The position numbers and the translations under genes are program-made. DNA of 33,873 nt from Bacteroidales bacterium (lineage in GTDB: Bacteria; Bacteroidota; Bacteroidia; Bacteroidales; UBA7960), in contig SKTQ01000041.1 in NCBI GenBank assembly GCA_007122505.1, forward strand, positions 1 through 33,873. Reading direction: 5' to 3'. Shown piece by piece: positions 24,819 to 32,945 of the stretch (positions are counted from its first letter, which is position 1; every line of letters starts with the position of its first letter). The notes under the pieces are model-generated. The model was not told where the DNA came from. It made no database searches and worked only from the letters and a program-made list of their open reading frames with translations.

Positions 24819-25646
24819 TTATTTGAAAGTATATATCAAACCAGCCTGTGGTGAATAACCCAACACATAGTGGTAGGAGGATGCAAGGTCCAGTTGCCAT
24901 TGCCCGAGGGATATTCCGAATCCGAATGTGTTTTCCATGGGCATGGTGCTGATACCGGCCCGCAGGTAGATATGATGACCTAAACCGTATTCAACTCCGA
25001 ATTTTGGTTGGATGGGGTGGCGGATATCTTTTTCCGCTTCCACGCTCATGGTAAGGTTTTCTGAAAATTCCACCGACAGGCCTAAGCGGAAAATAGCCGG
25101 GTATCTTTCTTCCATATCCAGGTATTTATGTTTTGTGAGCATTGAGCGATTTGGATTAACCAGGTGGGCGCCTGCAAAAATGCGATCCCGGACTTCATAT
25201 ATCATGCCCATTTCTGCGACTACTGCCCCCGTTTTACCGTATCCCTCTCCGATGGAAATAAACAGGTAACTTATTTGCATGCCTGCAGAAAGCCTTTCCC
25301 CAAACGTACGTGAATAGGCAATGCCTGCTTTTCCTTCCCGGTAAAGGTCGAAGCCGAAGTGTTTGACAGAGAATCCCAGATTTCCGATGGATGCCGGCAT
25401 TACCACTGCCAGGGCCGTTAATGACATTTCAGGTAACAAAAAACGGTTTTCTGAGTACATAGCTGCCGTTGTGTGGCGGATACGTGCCATTCCTGCCTGG
25501 TTATGGCTGATGCCCCAGAAATCATAGATGGCAACGGATGCATTTGCCATGCCCGCCAACCTGGCTCCTGCAGGAAAGCTTCCTGCCATGGCGGCTGTAG
25601 CAAACAGGAAGAGTATAATGAACATTGATTTTGACAATACCTTCAT
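24819..25646 (-). CDS. PorV/PorQ-like outer-membrane protein
   Basis: 275 residues from the ATG at 25646, with a signal peptide (residues 1-21, ending AMAG). A longer frame starts at 25676, but that start would precede a poorer signal sequence. Right after cleavage the protein reads FPAGARLAGMANASVAIYDFWGISHNQAGMA, the N-terminal hatch signature of the PorV/PorQ (FadL-like) group. The rest alternates as barrel strands and ends GLIYTFK. PorV and PorQ act in the type IX secretion system as shuttle or attachment proteins for surface cargo. This protein is shorter than typical PorV (about 390 residues) and PorQ (about 340), so it may be a stand-alone FadL-like porin. It follows the repeat block, and the helix-hairpin-helix gene lies downstream on the same strand. 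Confidence 0.75.
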   Translation of the reverse strand: MKVLSKSMFIILFLFATAAMAGSFPAGARLAGMANASVAIYDFWGISHNQAGMARIRHTTAAMYSENRFLLPEMSLTALAVVMPASIGNLGFSVKHFGFDLYREGKAGIAYSRTFGERLSAGMQISYLFISIGEGYGKTGAVVAEMGMIYEVRDRIFAGAHLVNPNRSMLTKHKYLDMEERYPAIFRLGLSVEFSENLTMSVEAEKDIRHPIQPKFGVEYGLGHHIYLRAGISTMPMENTFGFGISLGQWQLDLASSYHYVLGYSPQAGLIYTFK

Positions 25647-25676
25647 GGCTGTGAATTTTTTGCCAAAATAATACAT

Positions 25677-25964
25677 TTATCACAAAAAAAGCATAAAAAA
25701 AAGAAATAAAAACGTTATTGGAGTGAATTATGTATTAAGCGGATTTCTTGGGGAAAACAAAGGAATTCAGCAAAGGGGCGGTTTTCCCGGCCTGTTGCAA
25801 AATCCGATGCTGCATGCGCAAGTTGATCCGATAGCTCCAACCGCTAAGGCGATAATGACCTATATGTTTTGTTTGCGGGTGTTTTCTGAGAATTAGATGA
25901 TCAATGATTGAAAATGAGCGAATGACATTGTTGGACTAATTATGATTGTTGCATAAATTTCATG
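25677..25964. other. Gene-free divergent intergenic region
   Basis: About 290 nt between the PorV-like gene (minus) and the BCCT gene (plus). I see no hairpin, repeat or frame of note. Confidence 0.35.
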
Positions 25965-25972
25965 TATATTTG
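25965..25972 (+). promoter_or_regulatory. -7 promoter element for the BCCT-Usp-OpuAC operon
   Basis: TATATTTG matches TAnnTTTG. A TTG at 25946-25948 lies 16 nt upstream as a weak -33 element. Predicted transcription would start about 45 nt before the ATG at 26026. Confidence 0.45.
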
Positions 25973-26025
25973 TTTGCTCATAGTTTTTTCCGATTTGATT
26001 TATTCATATATAAGAAGATTTTTTA

Positions 26026-27660
26026 ATGATGAAAAAACCAAAAAAGGAAACATCTGAGCCGGATGATCCTCTTGTGAGCAAAAAGCGTTTCTTTGATGTT
26101 GACCACCGTGTTTTTTGGCCTTCCGCGGTTATCATTGTTTTTTTTATTGCTGTTACATTGATTGTGGGGGCACCCATGGATCGGGTTTTTGCTATGATCC
26201 AGGAAGGCATTTCGCATAATGCCGGATGGTTTTTTGTTTTGTCGGTCAATTTCTTCCTGGTATTTGTATTGGTGATGTCAATAACAAGGTACGGCAATAT
26301 TCGGCTTGGAGGACGAATGGCGAAGCCTGAGTTCAGCACAACGGCCTGGTTTGCCATGTTGTTCAGTGCCGGAATGGGGATTGGCATTCTGTTCTGGAGT
26401 GTGGGAGAGCCCATTTTGCATTATGTAACACCTCCCTTAGGAAGCGGAAGTACGGTTAGGTCGGCCGAGGTTGCCATGCAAACTACCTTTCTGCACTGGG
26501 GTTTGCATGCCTGGGGTATTTATGCCCTTGTTGGAATGTCACTGGCATTTTTTACCTTTAACAAAAAGCTGCCGCTGACAATCAGCTCTGTTTTTTTCCC
26601 TTTGATAGGGAAACGGGTGCATGGCGGATTGGGTAAATCGATCAATGTACTTGCTGTTGTTGCTACTTTGTTTGGCCTGGCTACTTCATTGGGACTTGGG
26701 GTTCAGCAGGTGAGTGCCGGGCTCGAGCATCTGCTCGGTTGGGAAGATAATGTAACTACCCAGGTGATTCTGATCGGTGTCATTACCCTGGCAGCTACTG
26801 CTTCTGTGGTTGCCGGGCTCAGTCATGGTGTAAAGCGCCTCAGTCAGCTAAATATCATCATTGGAAGCTTTTTTCTTCTTTTTATGCTGATTGTTGGACC
26901 ATCACTGTTTATTTTAGGTTCCTTTGTTCAGAACATTGGTGGTTACCTGGATAATTTCTTTGCTTTGAGTTTCTGGACGGAAACCTATCAGCAATCTGAC
27001 TGGCAGAAAGGATGGACGGTTTTTTACTGGGCATGGTGGATCAGCTGGTCTCCTTTTGTAGGGATGTTTATCGCCCGCATATCCAGGGGGCGGACATTGC
27101 GCGAATTTATCCTGGGGGTGTTGATTGTACCAACCATCATTACATTTTTATGGCTGTCGGCCTTTGGTGGTTCTGCCATTTATCTGGAGCTGAATGCAAT
27201 TGCCGACATTTCCGTAGCTGTTTCTGAAAACGTGGCGACTTCTCTCTATCGTCTGCTGGAGCAGTTTCCCCTGGGATATTTTACTTCCATTGTTGGTGTG
27301 GTTCTTGTAACCAGTTTTTTTATCACATCTTCCGACTCCGGCTCACTTGTAATTGACAGTCTGACTGCAGGAGGCAAACTTGATGCGCCTGTTGCACAGC
27401 GCGTTTTCTGGGCCGTAACAGAAGGTGCTGTGGCTGCCGTTTTGCTTATTGGCGGGGGGTTGGGTGCGTTGCAAACTGCATCTATCATTACCGGCTTGCC
27501 GTTTGCCTTGGTGTTGATCATTATGGCTTATAGCTTGCTGAAAGGACTTAGGGAGGAACATTTTAAGCTGATGCGGTATGAGATTGAAAAGGAAAGAAAG
27601 TCTTATCAGGAAATCATTTCCGATGTCATAAAAAAAAGAGAGAAAAAAAGCAAAAAATAA
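26026..27660 (+). CDS. BCCT-family transporter (glycine betaine/carnitine/choline)
   Basis: A 544-residue inner-membrane protein with twelve hydrophobic helices. It carries the BCCT hallmark AGMGIGILFWSVGEP (about residues 110-124), whose Gly-Met-Gly-Ile-Gly form is the one found in sodium- or proton-coupled betaine and choline carriers such as BetP and BetT. It also has the aromatic transmembrane-8 motif FYWAWWISWSPFVGMF (about 334-349), which supplies the tryptophan box, followed by the family's IARISRGRTLREF. The predicted role is uptake of a quaternary ammonium compatible solute. Short charged cytoplasmic ends (residues 1-25 and about 520-544) could sense osmotic state, as in BetP, but are much shorter than BetP's. 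The universal stress protein gene begins 6 nt after the stop codon. Confidence 0.95.
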   Translation: MMKKPKKETSEPDDPLVSKKRFFDVDHRVFWPSAVIIVFFIAVTLIVGAPMDRVFAMIQEGISHNAGWFFVLSVNFFLVFVLVMSITRYGNIRLGGRMAKPEFSTTAWFAMLFSAGMGIGILFWSVGEPILHYVTPPLGSGSTVRSAEVAMQTTFLHWGLHAWGIYALVGMSLAFFTFNKKLPLTISSVFFPLIGKRVHGGLGKSINVLAVVATLFGLATSLGLGVQQVSAGLEHLLGWEDNVTTQVILIGVITLAATASVVAGLSHGVKRLSQLNIIIGSFFLLFMLIVGPSLFILGSFVQNIGGYLDNFFALSFWTETYQQSDWQKGWTVFYWAWWISWSPFVGMFIARISRGRTLREFILGVLIVPTIITFLWLSAFGGSAIYLELNAIADISVAVSENVATSLYRLLEQFPLGYFTSIVGVVLVTSFFITSSDSGSLVIDSLTAGGKLDAPVAQRVFWAVTEGAVAAVLLIGGGLGALQTASIITGLPFALVLIIMAYSLLKGLREEHFKLMRYEIEKERKSYQEIISDVIKKREKKSKK

Positions 27661-27666
27661 ATCAAT

Positions 27667-28587
27667 ATGGCTTCATTTAAAAATATCATCATATGTCTTG
27701 ATCTCACCGAGATGGATGAAGTGCTGATCAAGTATGCCAACTTCCTCACCAGTACCTTTGAGTCAAAGAAACTCACCTTTATTCATGTTATGGAAACCAT
27801 TGATATTCCGGATGAGTTAGCCGAAGCTTTTCCGGATATGGATAAGCCGTTAAACGAAATCATCCGGGAAGAAATAGAGGAGCAGGTACACGGGTTGTTT
27901 GAGCACGCTGACAAGGTGGAAATAGATATCATTCTTGATAGTGGTATCCCGACAGAGCAAATTATTCAGCATGCCCGAAAGCGTCGTGTTGATCTGGCTT
28001 TGCTTGGAAAAAAAACAGGTTATGCAGGCGAAGGGGGTGTTGCAAAGCGAATTGTGGGGTTGATGCCCGCCACGGTGTTGATGGTAAGTGAAACATCACC
28101 TCATCATATAAATAATATTCTGGTGCGGATGGATTTTTCAAAAATGTCGGCTATGGCCCTGAAAACCGCTCAAACCATTGCCGGTCATACCCAGGCTAAG
28201 GTGGAGTGCCATCATGTGTATAAGCTTCCGCTTGACTTTATGCCGCAACAATCGCCATCTGCCTTACAGAAACTAAAGAAACAGATGGGCGGCTTTGTCA
28301 GCAAACAATTTGCCGGATTTCTAAAAAAGAACAAAATGGAAGCGGATGCAGTGTGTACATACTCCATTGATCATCATGGAGATGAAGCCCAGATCTTGTA
28401 CGGGTATGCTATCAAAACCGGGGCAGACCTTGTTCTGGCTGGTTCAAAAATTAAATCACCACTGGCCAATGTAATGCTCGACAGCACTTCTGAAAAACTG
28501 GCTTCTCCCAATAAAAGCATTCCGGTGATGGTTGTCAAAGACCAGAAACAATCCATCGGGTTTTTAAAAGCATTGTTCGATTTTTAA
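27667..28587 (+). CDS. Tandem-domain universal stress protein
   Basis: A 306-residue cytosolic protein made of two UspA domains (about residues 1-142 and 146-295). Each begins with the expected strand (FKNIIICLDLTE at 4-15; INNILVRMDFSK at about 148-159) and ends with a VLMV / VMVV strand. The ATP-binding G-2x-G-9x-G(S/T) signature is not clearly present in either half: the first has LGKKTGYAGEGG and the second AGSKIKSPLANV. It may therefore be a non-ATP-binding or unusual member. It sits between a BCCT transporter (6 nt upstream) and a betaine-binding lipoprotein (12 nt downstream). Usp domains are fused to or encoded with several solute transporters, so a regulatory role in osmoprotectant uptake is plausible but inferred. 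Confidence 0.9.
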   Translation: MASFKNIIICLDLTEMDEVLIKYANFLTSTFESKKLTFIHVMETIDIPDELAEAFPDMDKPLNEIIREEIEEQVHGLFEHADKVEIDIILDSGIPTEQIIQHARKRRVDLALLGKKTGYAGEGGVAKRIVGLMPATVLMVSETSPHHINNILVRMDFSKMSAMALKTAQTIAGHTQAKVECHHVYKLPLDFMPQQSPSALQKLKKQMGGFVSKQFAGFLKKNKMEADAVCTYSIDHHGDEAQILYGYAIKTGADLVLAGSKIKSPLANVMLDSTSEKLASPNKSIPVMVVKDQKQSIGFLKALFDF

Positions 28588-28599
28588 AATCAAAGAGTT

Positions 28600-29478
28600 A
28601 TGAGAAATTTTGCTATATGGTATATACTGTTTTCTTTCGTTTTAATGGCAGGTTGTGCTGAGCCTGTTCCTGATGACAAGGCTGACAAGAAGGAAATATA
28701 CATTGTTTATACTGATTGGGCCGAATGTGTGGCATTGACTTGTCTTTCCCAATATTTACTTGAGGATTATCTTGGTTATGATGTAATTACGCGGATGACC
28801 GATATTGAGACTGTTTTTGCAGATATTGCTTCCGGTCGTGCTGATGTGTTTACAGATGTTTGGGTTCCGCACACCCATGCCAGTTTCCTGGAACAATACG
28901 CGGGTATGTTTGAAGATTTGGGGCCCAATTATTTGGAAGCACGAACCGGACTGGTAGTTCCAGGTTACATGCCGGTGGAAAGTATTCCTGGTTTGCGGGA
29001 ATTGTATACCGATCCCATTACCGGGATTGACACCAGTGCGGGTATCATGCGCAATACGATGGAGGCCATTCTTGCCTATGAGCTTGAAAACGAGCTTTTG
29101 GTACTTTCTGATCCTGAGATGACTCAAAAACTTAGGGATGCTATACTTCGAAGGGAGTCCATTGTGGTTACCGGATGGGAGCCTCACTGGATATTTCACA
29201 GGTATGACTTACGGTTTCTGGACGACCCTTTTGGTATTTATATGGAAAAAGAAGCTATCCATTCCATATCCAGAAATGGTTTTTCGGAGGATTTTCCCAG
29301 GGCGGCGCGTCTTTTTGAACGAATGGTCCTCAGTGAGCGGCAAATGAACAGCCTCCTTTATGAGGTTGAGCGCCGGCACGATTCAAGGGAAGGGGTTATT
29401 GAATGGGTAAAAAACAATGAATTTATTGTGAATCGGTGGGTGAGAGGGTTAATGCCTGAAAGAGAAAAAATCATGTAA
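28600..29478 (+). CDS. Glycine betaine/proline-type substrate-binding lipoprotein (OpuAC domain)
   Basis: 292 residues with a lipoprotein signal: hydrophobic stretch 5-18 and lipobox LMAGC with Cys19. The mature part matches the OpuAC/ProX substrate-binding fold. Tryptophans occur at the positions expected for the aromatic cage that holds trimethylammonium groups: Trp40 (YTDWAECVA), Trp88 (TDVWVPHTH), Trp193 and Trp197 (GWEPHW). Normally it would deliver betaine to an ABC permease and ATPase, but neither gene is present in the window. The gene ends a three-gene run that starts with a BCCT carrier. It may work with a distant ABC system, feed the BCCT carrier, or act as a betaine sensor; the choice between these is inference. 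Confidence 0.9.
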   Translation: MRNFAIWYILFSFVLMAGCAEPVPDDKADKKEIYIVYTDWAECVALTCLSQYLLEDYLGYDVITRMTDIETVFADIASGRADVFTDVWVPHTHASFLEQYAGMFEDLGPNYLEARTGLVVPGYMPVESIPGLRELYTDPITGIDTSAGIMRNTMEAILAYELENELLVLSDPEMTQKLRDAILRRESIVVTGWEPHWIFHRYDLRFLDDPFGIYMEKEAIHSISRNGFSEDFPRAARLFERMVLSERQMNSLLYEVERRHDSREGVIEWVKNNEFIVNRWVRGLMPEREKIM

Positions 29479-29564
29479 GCAGATGCATTCGTCTTTCAGG
29501 ATGCATATTTTTTCAAATGATATCCACAAAAATCAATTATTTTTACGGTTTCAAACAGACTTTT

Positions 29565-30632
29565 ATGAAAAAGAAACCCTTGCTCACAGTTTTTTTCGCT
29601 GCATTGGCCCTTATGGCTGTGGCGATGTTGTTTTTCCAATGTTCAGATTCGGAGCATAAGGAGCTGACTGAACTTCAGGAACGGGCTTTAATATTTGCGG
29701 CACCTTTACCTGAACATGCTTTTAAAGATGGGATGGCGCGTTCGGAAGAATTGATCGAACTGGGGAAAATGCTGTTTTTTGAACCGCGATTATCAAAAAG
29801 CGGGCTCATCAGTTGCAACACTTGTCATAATATGGCCACTTTTGGTGTGGACCAGCTGCCTGTTTCCATTGGGCATATGTGGCAGAAGGGGCCGCGCAAT
29901 GCTCCCACCGTGCTCAACGCAGCTTTGCACCGCACGCAGTTTTGGGATGGCCGTGAACCTGATGTGGAATCCCAGGCTCTGATGCCTATCCTGGATCAGC
30001 TGGAAATGGCAGCTACCCGGGAGCATGTACTTGCTGTACTTTCCTCAATGCCTGAATATGTAGAGCAATTCGGAAAAGCATTTCCCGGAGAGGATGAGCC
30101 GCTGGTTTATGAAAATGTGGGTGTAGCCATAGGTGCATTTGAGCGTATCCTCATCACACCAACCCGGTTTTGTGCTTTTTTGGAAGGTGATGCCGGTGCA
30201 CTTACAGAAAGGGAGCAAATGGGACTGGCTGTTTTCATGCGTGTTGGATGCCAGGCCTGTCACAGCGGTCCGGCCCTGGGTGGCAACGCTTTTGCTGTTT
30301 TTGAAACCCCTGCCGAGCGAAAGTCCGGGCAAAGCGATTCGGGAAGGTTTGATGTAACGCAAAACCCGTTGGATAAAAACGCTTTTAAGATCCCCTCTCT
30401 GATCAATATTGCCAAGACCTATCCCTACCTTCACGACGGAAGCGAATGGTCGCTCAGTGAAACCGTGAATGTTGTTGCCCGCGATATGCTGGTCAGGGAA
30501 CTCAGCAATGAAGAAAATGAATTGATTCTTGCATTTCTGGATGCCCTCACCGGTGAAATTCCCGCTTATGCATTAGAGCTTCCCATATTGCCGCCATCAA
30601 CCCCGCAAACGCCCCGCCCGGAATTTGATTAA
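29565..30632 (+). CDS. Di-haem cytochrome c peroxidase (CcpA/MauG family)
   Basis: 355 residues from the ATG at 29565, which gives a proper export signal; an earlier in-frame ATG at 29517 adds 16 residues ahead of it. The signal has a hydrophobic stretch (6-24) and a possible lipobox ending at Cys26 (LFFQC), so it may be anchored as a lipoprotein. Two c-type haem sites are present, CNTCH at 84-88 and CQACH at 229-233. The family segments RNAPTVLNAALHRTQFWDGR (111-130) and IPSLINIAKTYPYLHDG near residues 275-291 are clear. The enzyme reduces hydrogen peroxide to water in the periplasm with electrons from the respiratory chain. It starts 86 nt after the betaine-binding gene, so co-transcription is uncertain. 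Confidence 0.93.
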   Translation: MKKKPLLTVFFAALALMAVAMLFFQCSDSEHKELTELQERALIFAAPLPEHAFKDGMARSEELIELGKMLFFEPRLSKSGLISCNTCHNMATFGVDQLPVSIGHMWQKGPRNAPTVLNAALHRTQFWDGREPDVESQALMPILDQLEMAATREHVLAVLSSMPEYVEQFGKAFPGEDEPLVYENVGVAIGAFERILITPTRFCAFLEGDAGALTEREQMGLAVFMRVGCQACHSGPALGGNAFAVFETPAERKSGQSDSGRFDVTQNPLDKNAFKIPSLINIAKTYPYLHDGSEWSLSETVNVVARDMLVRELSNEENELILAFLDALTGEIPAYALELPILPPSTPQTPRPEFD

Positions 30633-30782
30633 GGCTCTGTTGTGACCAATATTGGCTGTAATTGATTTAAAAAAACGGTGTACTGCTGGTTTTAATATTC
30701 CTTTTTTACGACAGTTCCAGGTTGATAATGAAATGCGATACCAGCTGATTGATCATGGATCCACTTGTTTATTTTTTTATGA

Positions 30783-31547
30783 ATGAAGAACCTTCATGAT
30801 TCCACAGGCAACATGAAAAAAGACGGAGAAAAGGAAAGACAGGTGCGTCCTTTGCAGAAAATGTTTACAGCCGTGCCCCCATCGTATGATTTGATCAACC
30901 GGCTGATCACTTTCCGTTTTGATGAGCGTTGGCGAAAGAAAGCGGCAGCTGTTATGCTTGCGGATGAACCCGGACAGGTGTTGGATCTTTGTACCGGTTC
31001 GGGCGATCTTGCCATGCATTTGCACAAGAGAGCCGCACCCGGTACGGTCATTTCTGCGCTTGACTACAGCGGGCCGATGCTTGAAGTGGCACGAAAGAAG
31101 GCCATAAAGCGCAATGCACAAAGGATCAACTTCCTTTTGGGAGATGCCGCGAACATGCCTTTTGAAAATCATTGTTTTGATGTGATTGGTATCGCATTCG
31201 CTTTTCGCAATCTTACTTTCAGGAATCCTGACAAAAATCTTTTTCTGGATGAAATATTTAGGATATTGAAACCGGGTGGTAAATTTGTGGTTGTGGAAAC
31301 CAGCCAGCCTTCGAATCCGTTCCTGAAGAACTTGTTTCACTTCTACATGCGTCGAATCACTGTTCCTTTGGGCGGCATGTTGTCGGGGCAACGCCACGCT
31401 TACCATTACCTGGCCCATTCGGCGATTCACTTTTACTCACCTGCAGAACTCATTGATATGATGAAACATGCCGGTTTTGACCTGGTGCTTCACCGGCCAT
31501 ATTTTGGCGGTATTTCTGCCATTTGGGCATTCAGAAAGCCGGGATAG
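30783..31547 (+). CDS. menG: Demethylmenaquinone methyltransferase
   Basis: A 254-residue class-I SAM-dependent methyltransferase of the UbiE/MenG family. The UbiE signature appears as FTAVPPSYDLINRLITF near residues 28-44. SAM motif I is VLDLCTGSGDLA (66-77). The family region DVIGIAFAFRNLTFRNPDKNL follows near 133-153, and RILKPGGKFVVVETSQPSNP near 160-180. It carries out the last methylation of menaquinone from demethylmenaquinone. Because Bacteroidota use menaquinone and generally lack ubiquinone, MenG is the better name. Starts at 30783 and 30813 are both possible; the first 20 residues are basic and not conserved. No other men gene is in the window. Confidence 0.93.
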   Translation: MKNLHDSTGNMKKDGEKERQVRPLQKMFTAVPPSYDLINRLITFRFDERWRKKAAAVMLADEPGQVLDLCTGSGDLAMHLHKRAAPGTVISALDYSGPMLEVARKKAIKRNAQRINFLLGDAANMPFENHCFDVIGIAFAFRNLTFRNPDKNLFLDEIFRILKPGGKFVVVETSQPSNPFLKNLFHFYMRRITVPLGGMLSGQRHAYHYLAHSAIHFYSPAELIDMMKHAGFDLVLHRPYFGGISAIWAFRKPG

Positions 31548-31601
31548 TTGCTCATGAAACAACCATGGCAGGATTTTGGCGCACATGCGGTTGATTATTC
31601 G

Positions 31602-31671
31602 AACGCGGATGCCGCGGATCGCATTCTGCGAACGCGGATTTTCACTGATTTAATCCGCGGTCATCCGCGTT
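31602..31671. repeat. GCGGAT-type inverted repeat between convergent genes
   Basis: AACGCGGATGCCGCGGAT (31602-31619) and ATCCGCGGTCATCCGCGTT (31653-31671) are complementary with one base of slippage, separated by 33 nt. Further CGCGGAT / TATCCGCG words follow to about 31700. It lies between the convergent menG and M28 genes, so it could fold as a long hairpin and stop transcription from both sides. It resembles dispersed GC-rich intergenic repeats; frames through it look spurious. Confidence 0.7.
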
Positions 31672-31797
31672 GCGAAGCATCAGCGTTTATCCGCGTTCAA
31701 AAAAAGAAAAAAAATATCACTGAACAAACAAATATAAACACATGAAACCCTATGCCTTGATTTGAGAATCCGGTTTTGCCAGGTTCTATATTGCAGA

Positions 31798-32787
31798 TTA
31801 TTCATCAAAAATAACCGCCAGCACGGTTTCGCCAACTGCTTTCAGGGTATATTTGTCAATAACATCCATGTTGTCGCCCATGGTGTGCCATTCAGGGAAA
31901 AATCCATGACTTGTGCGGTCGTCCTGATGAATGATGTTTATGGTAGGAATATTTCGAATGGTATTCACATAATAATGATCATCGATAATCAGCCCTCCGT
32001 CCCTGTTAAGGAACATGTGGCCGTGGCCTAACCGGTGGGCGGTTTCCCATACTCTCCTAACGATTCCCGGAGCAAACATCATGGAATACCCTTCACGCTT
32101 GAAGGTGGCGTTGTAAGCGCCAACCATATCCAGCAGGATGCCAAAACGTGCATCATAATTGATGATATGGGGATTTCTTGCCCAATGCTGAGCTCCAAGC
32201 GCCCAGCTGTCACGATCCGGGAGGTCGGACATGCGGTGCCGGCCATAATCTTCAGCATCAAAAAAGATAATATCTATACCCACATTTGGTTTGACAGTGC
32301 TGATCTGGCGTGCAATTTCCATCAGCACACCCACACCGCTTGCCCCGTCATTGGCCCCGTCGATTGGTCGATAATGGTTTACCGGGTCAGGGTCGTAATC
32401 GGCATAAGGCCGGCTGTCCCAATGTGCACAAAGCAATATCCTGCGCCGCTTTTCGGGTTGAAAGACCCCGATGATGTTTTTGATATTCAGAATGGTGCCG
32501 TCGTAGGCCCTTACCCTGGTTTCTTGCAGGTAGAGGGTGTCAGCAAACCTTTGCATGTTGTTTGCCAGCCATTTGCCTGCCTCCCTGTGCGATTCCGTAT
32601 TTGGCACCCTGGGGCCAAACCCTACCTGGCGTTCCACAAAGTAATAAGCCGAATCAGCATCAAAAGTGGGTGGCTCAATACGATGATTTTCAGGTTCCTG
32701 CACACGTTCTTGCGTACTGTTTCCAACGCGGCCCTGGCACGCAAAAACGAAAAAGAGAGAAAAAATGACAATACTGAAGCGTTGCAT
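31798..32787 (-). CDS. M28-family lipoprotein, probable type II glutaminyl cyclase
   Basis: 329 residues from the ATG at 32787. A longer frame from 32814 would begin upstream of the promoter element at 32811-32804. A lipoprotein signal ends at Cys17 (FVFAC). The catalytic core shows AHWDSRP (121-127), the zinc Asp147 in GANDGASG, Glu179 in FFDAEDYG and His301 in EWHTMGD. This single-zinc set together with the HWDSRP segment matches bacterial type II glutaminyl cyclases, such as that of Porphyromonas gingivalis, better than two-zinc aminopeptidases. Such enzymes convert N-terminal glutamine of exported proteins to pyroglutamate after signal cleavage, which is frequent in this phylum. An M28 aminopeptidase is the alternative. 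It would act in the periplasm, anchored to a membrane. Confidence 0.88.
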   Translation of the reverse strand: MQRFSIVIFSLFFVFACQGRVGNSTQERVQEPENHRIEPPTFDADSAYYFVERQVGFGPRVPNTESHREAGKWLANNMQRFADTLYLQETRVRAYDGTILNIKNIIGVFQPEKRRRILLCAHWDSRPYADYDPDPVNHYRPIDGANDGASGVGVLMEIARQISTVKPNVGIDIIFFDAEDYGRHRMSDLPDRDSWALGAQHWARNPHIINYDARFGILLDMVGAYNATFKREGYSMMFAPGIVRRVWETAHRLGHGHMFLNRDGGLIIDDHYYVNTIRNIPTINIIHQDDRTSHGFFPEWHTMGDNMDVIDKYTLKAVGETVLAVIFDE

Positions 32788-32803
32788 GTGTGGTGTTTTT
32801 TTG

Positions 32804-32811
32804 CAAATATA
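32804..32811 (-). promoter_or_regulatory. -7 promoter element for the glutaminyl-cyclase-like gene
   Basis: Minus-strand TATATTTG (32811-32804) matches TAnnTTTG and lies 17 nt before the chosen ATG. No clear -33 element. Confidence 0.45.
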
Positions 32812-32906
32812 CAAATTAGTTGTGCCACATCGGCTACCGGCATTGCGGGTAATAACTAAAATGGGTGTCTGGTTTGCAAAAACAAGGGATTCTGTTTAAA
32901 AAAAGC

Positions 32907-32914
32907 TATCTTTG
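32907..32914 (+). promoter_or_regulatory. -7 promoter element for the PAS-LuxR regulator
   Basis: TATCTTTG matches TAnnTTTG, about 32 nt before the ATG at 32946. It lies downstream of the earlier GTG at 32865 and so favours the later start. No clear -33 element. Confidence 0.45.
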
Positions 32915-32945
32915 TCAAGAAAACCTCTCGAAAGGTAAATGGCAT

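Noticed and set aside
31548..31745. Plus-strand 65-codon frame after menG
   Set aside because: It is mostly translation of the GCGGAT inverted repeat, and its composition is unlike the neighbouring proteins.
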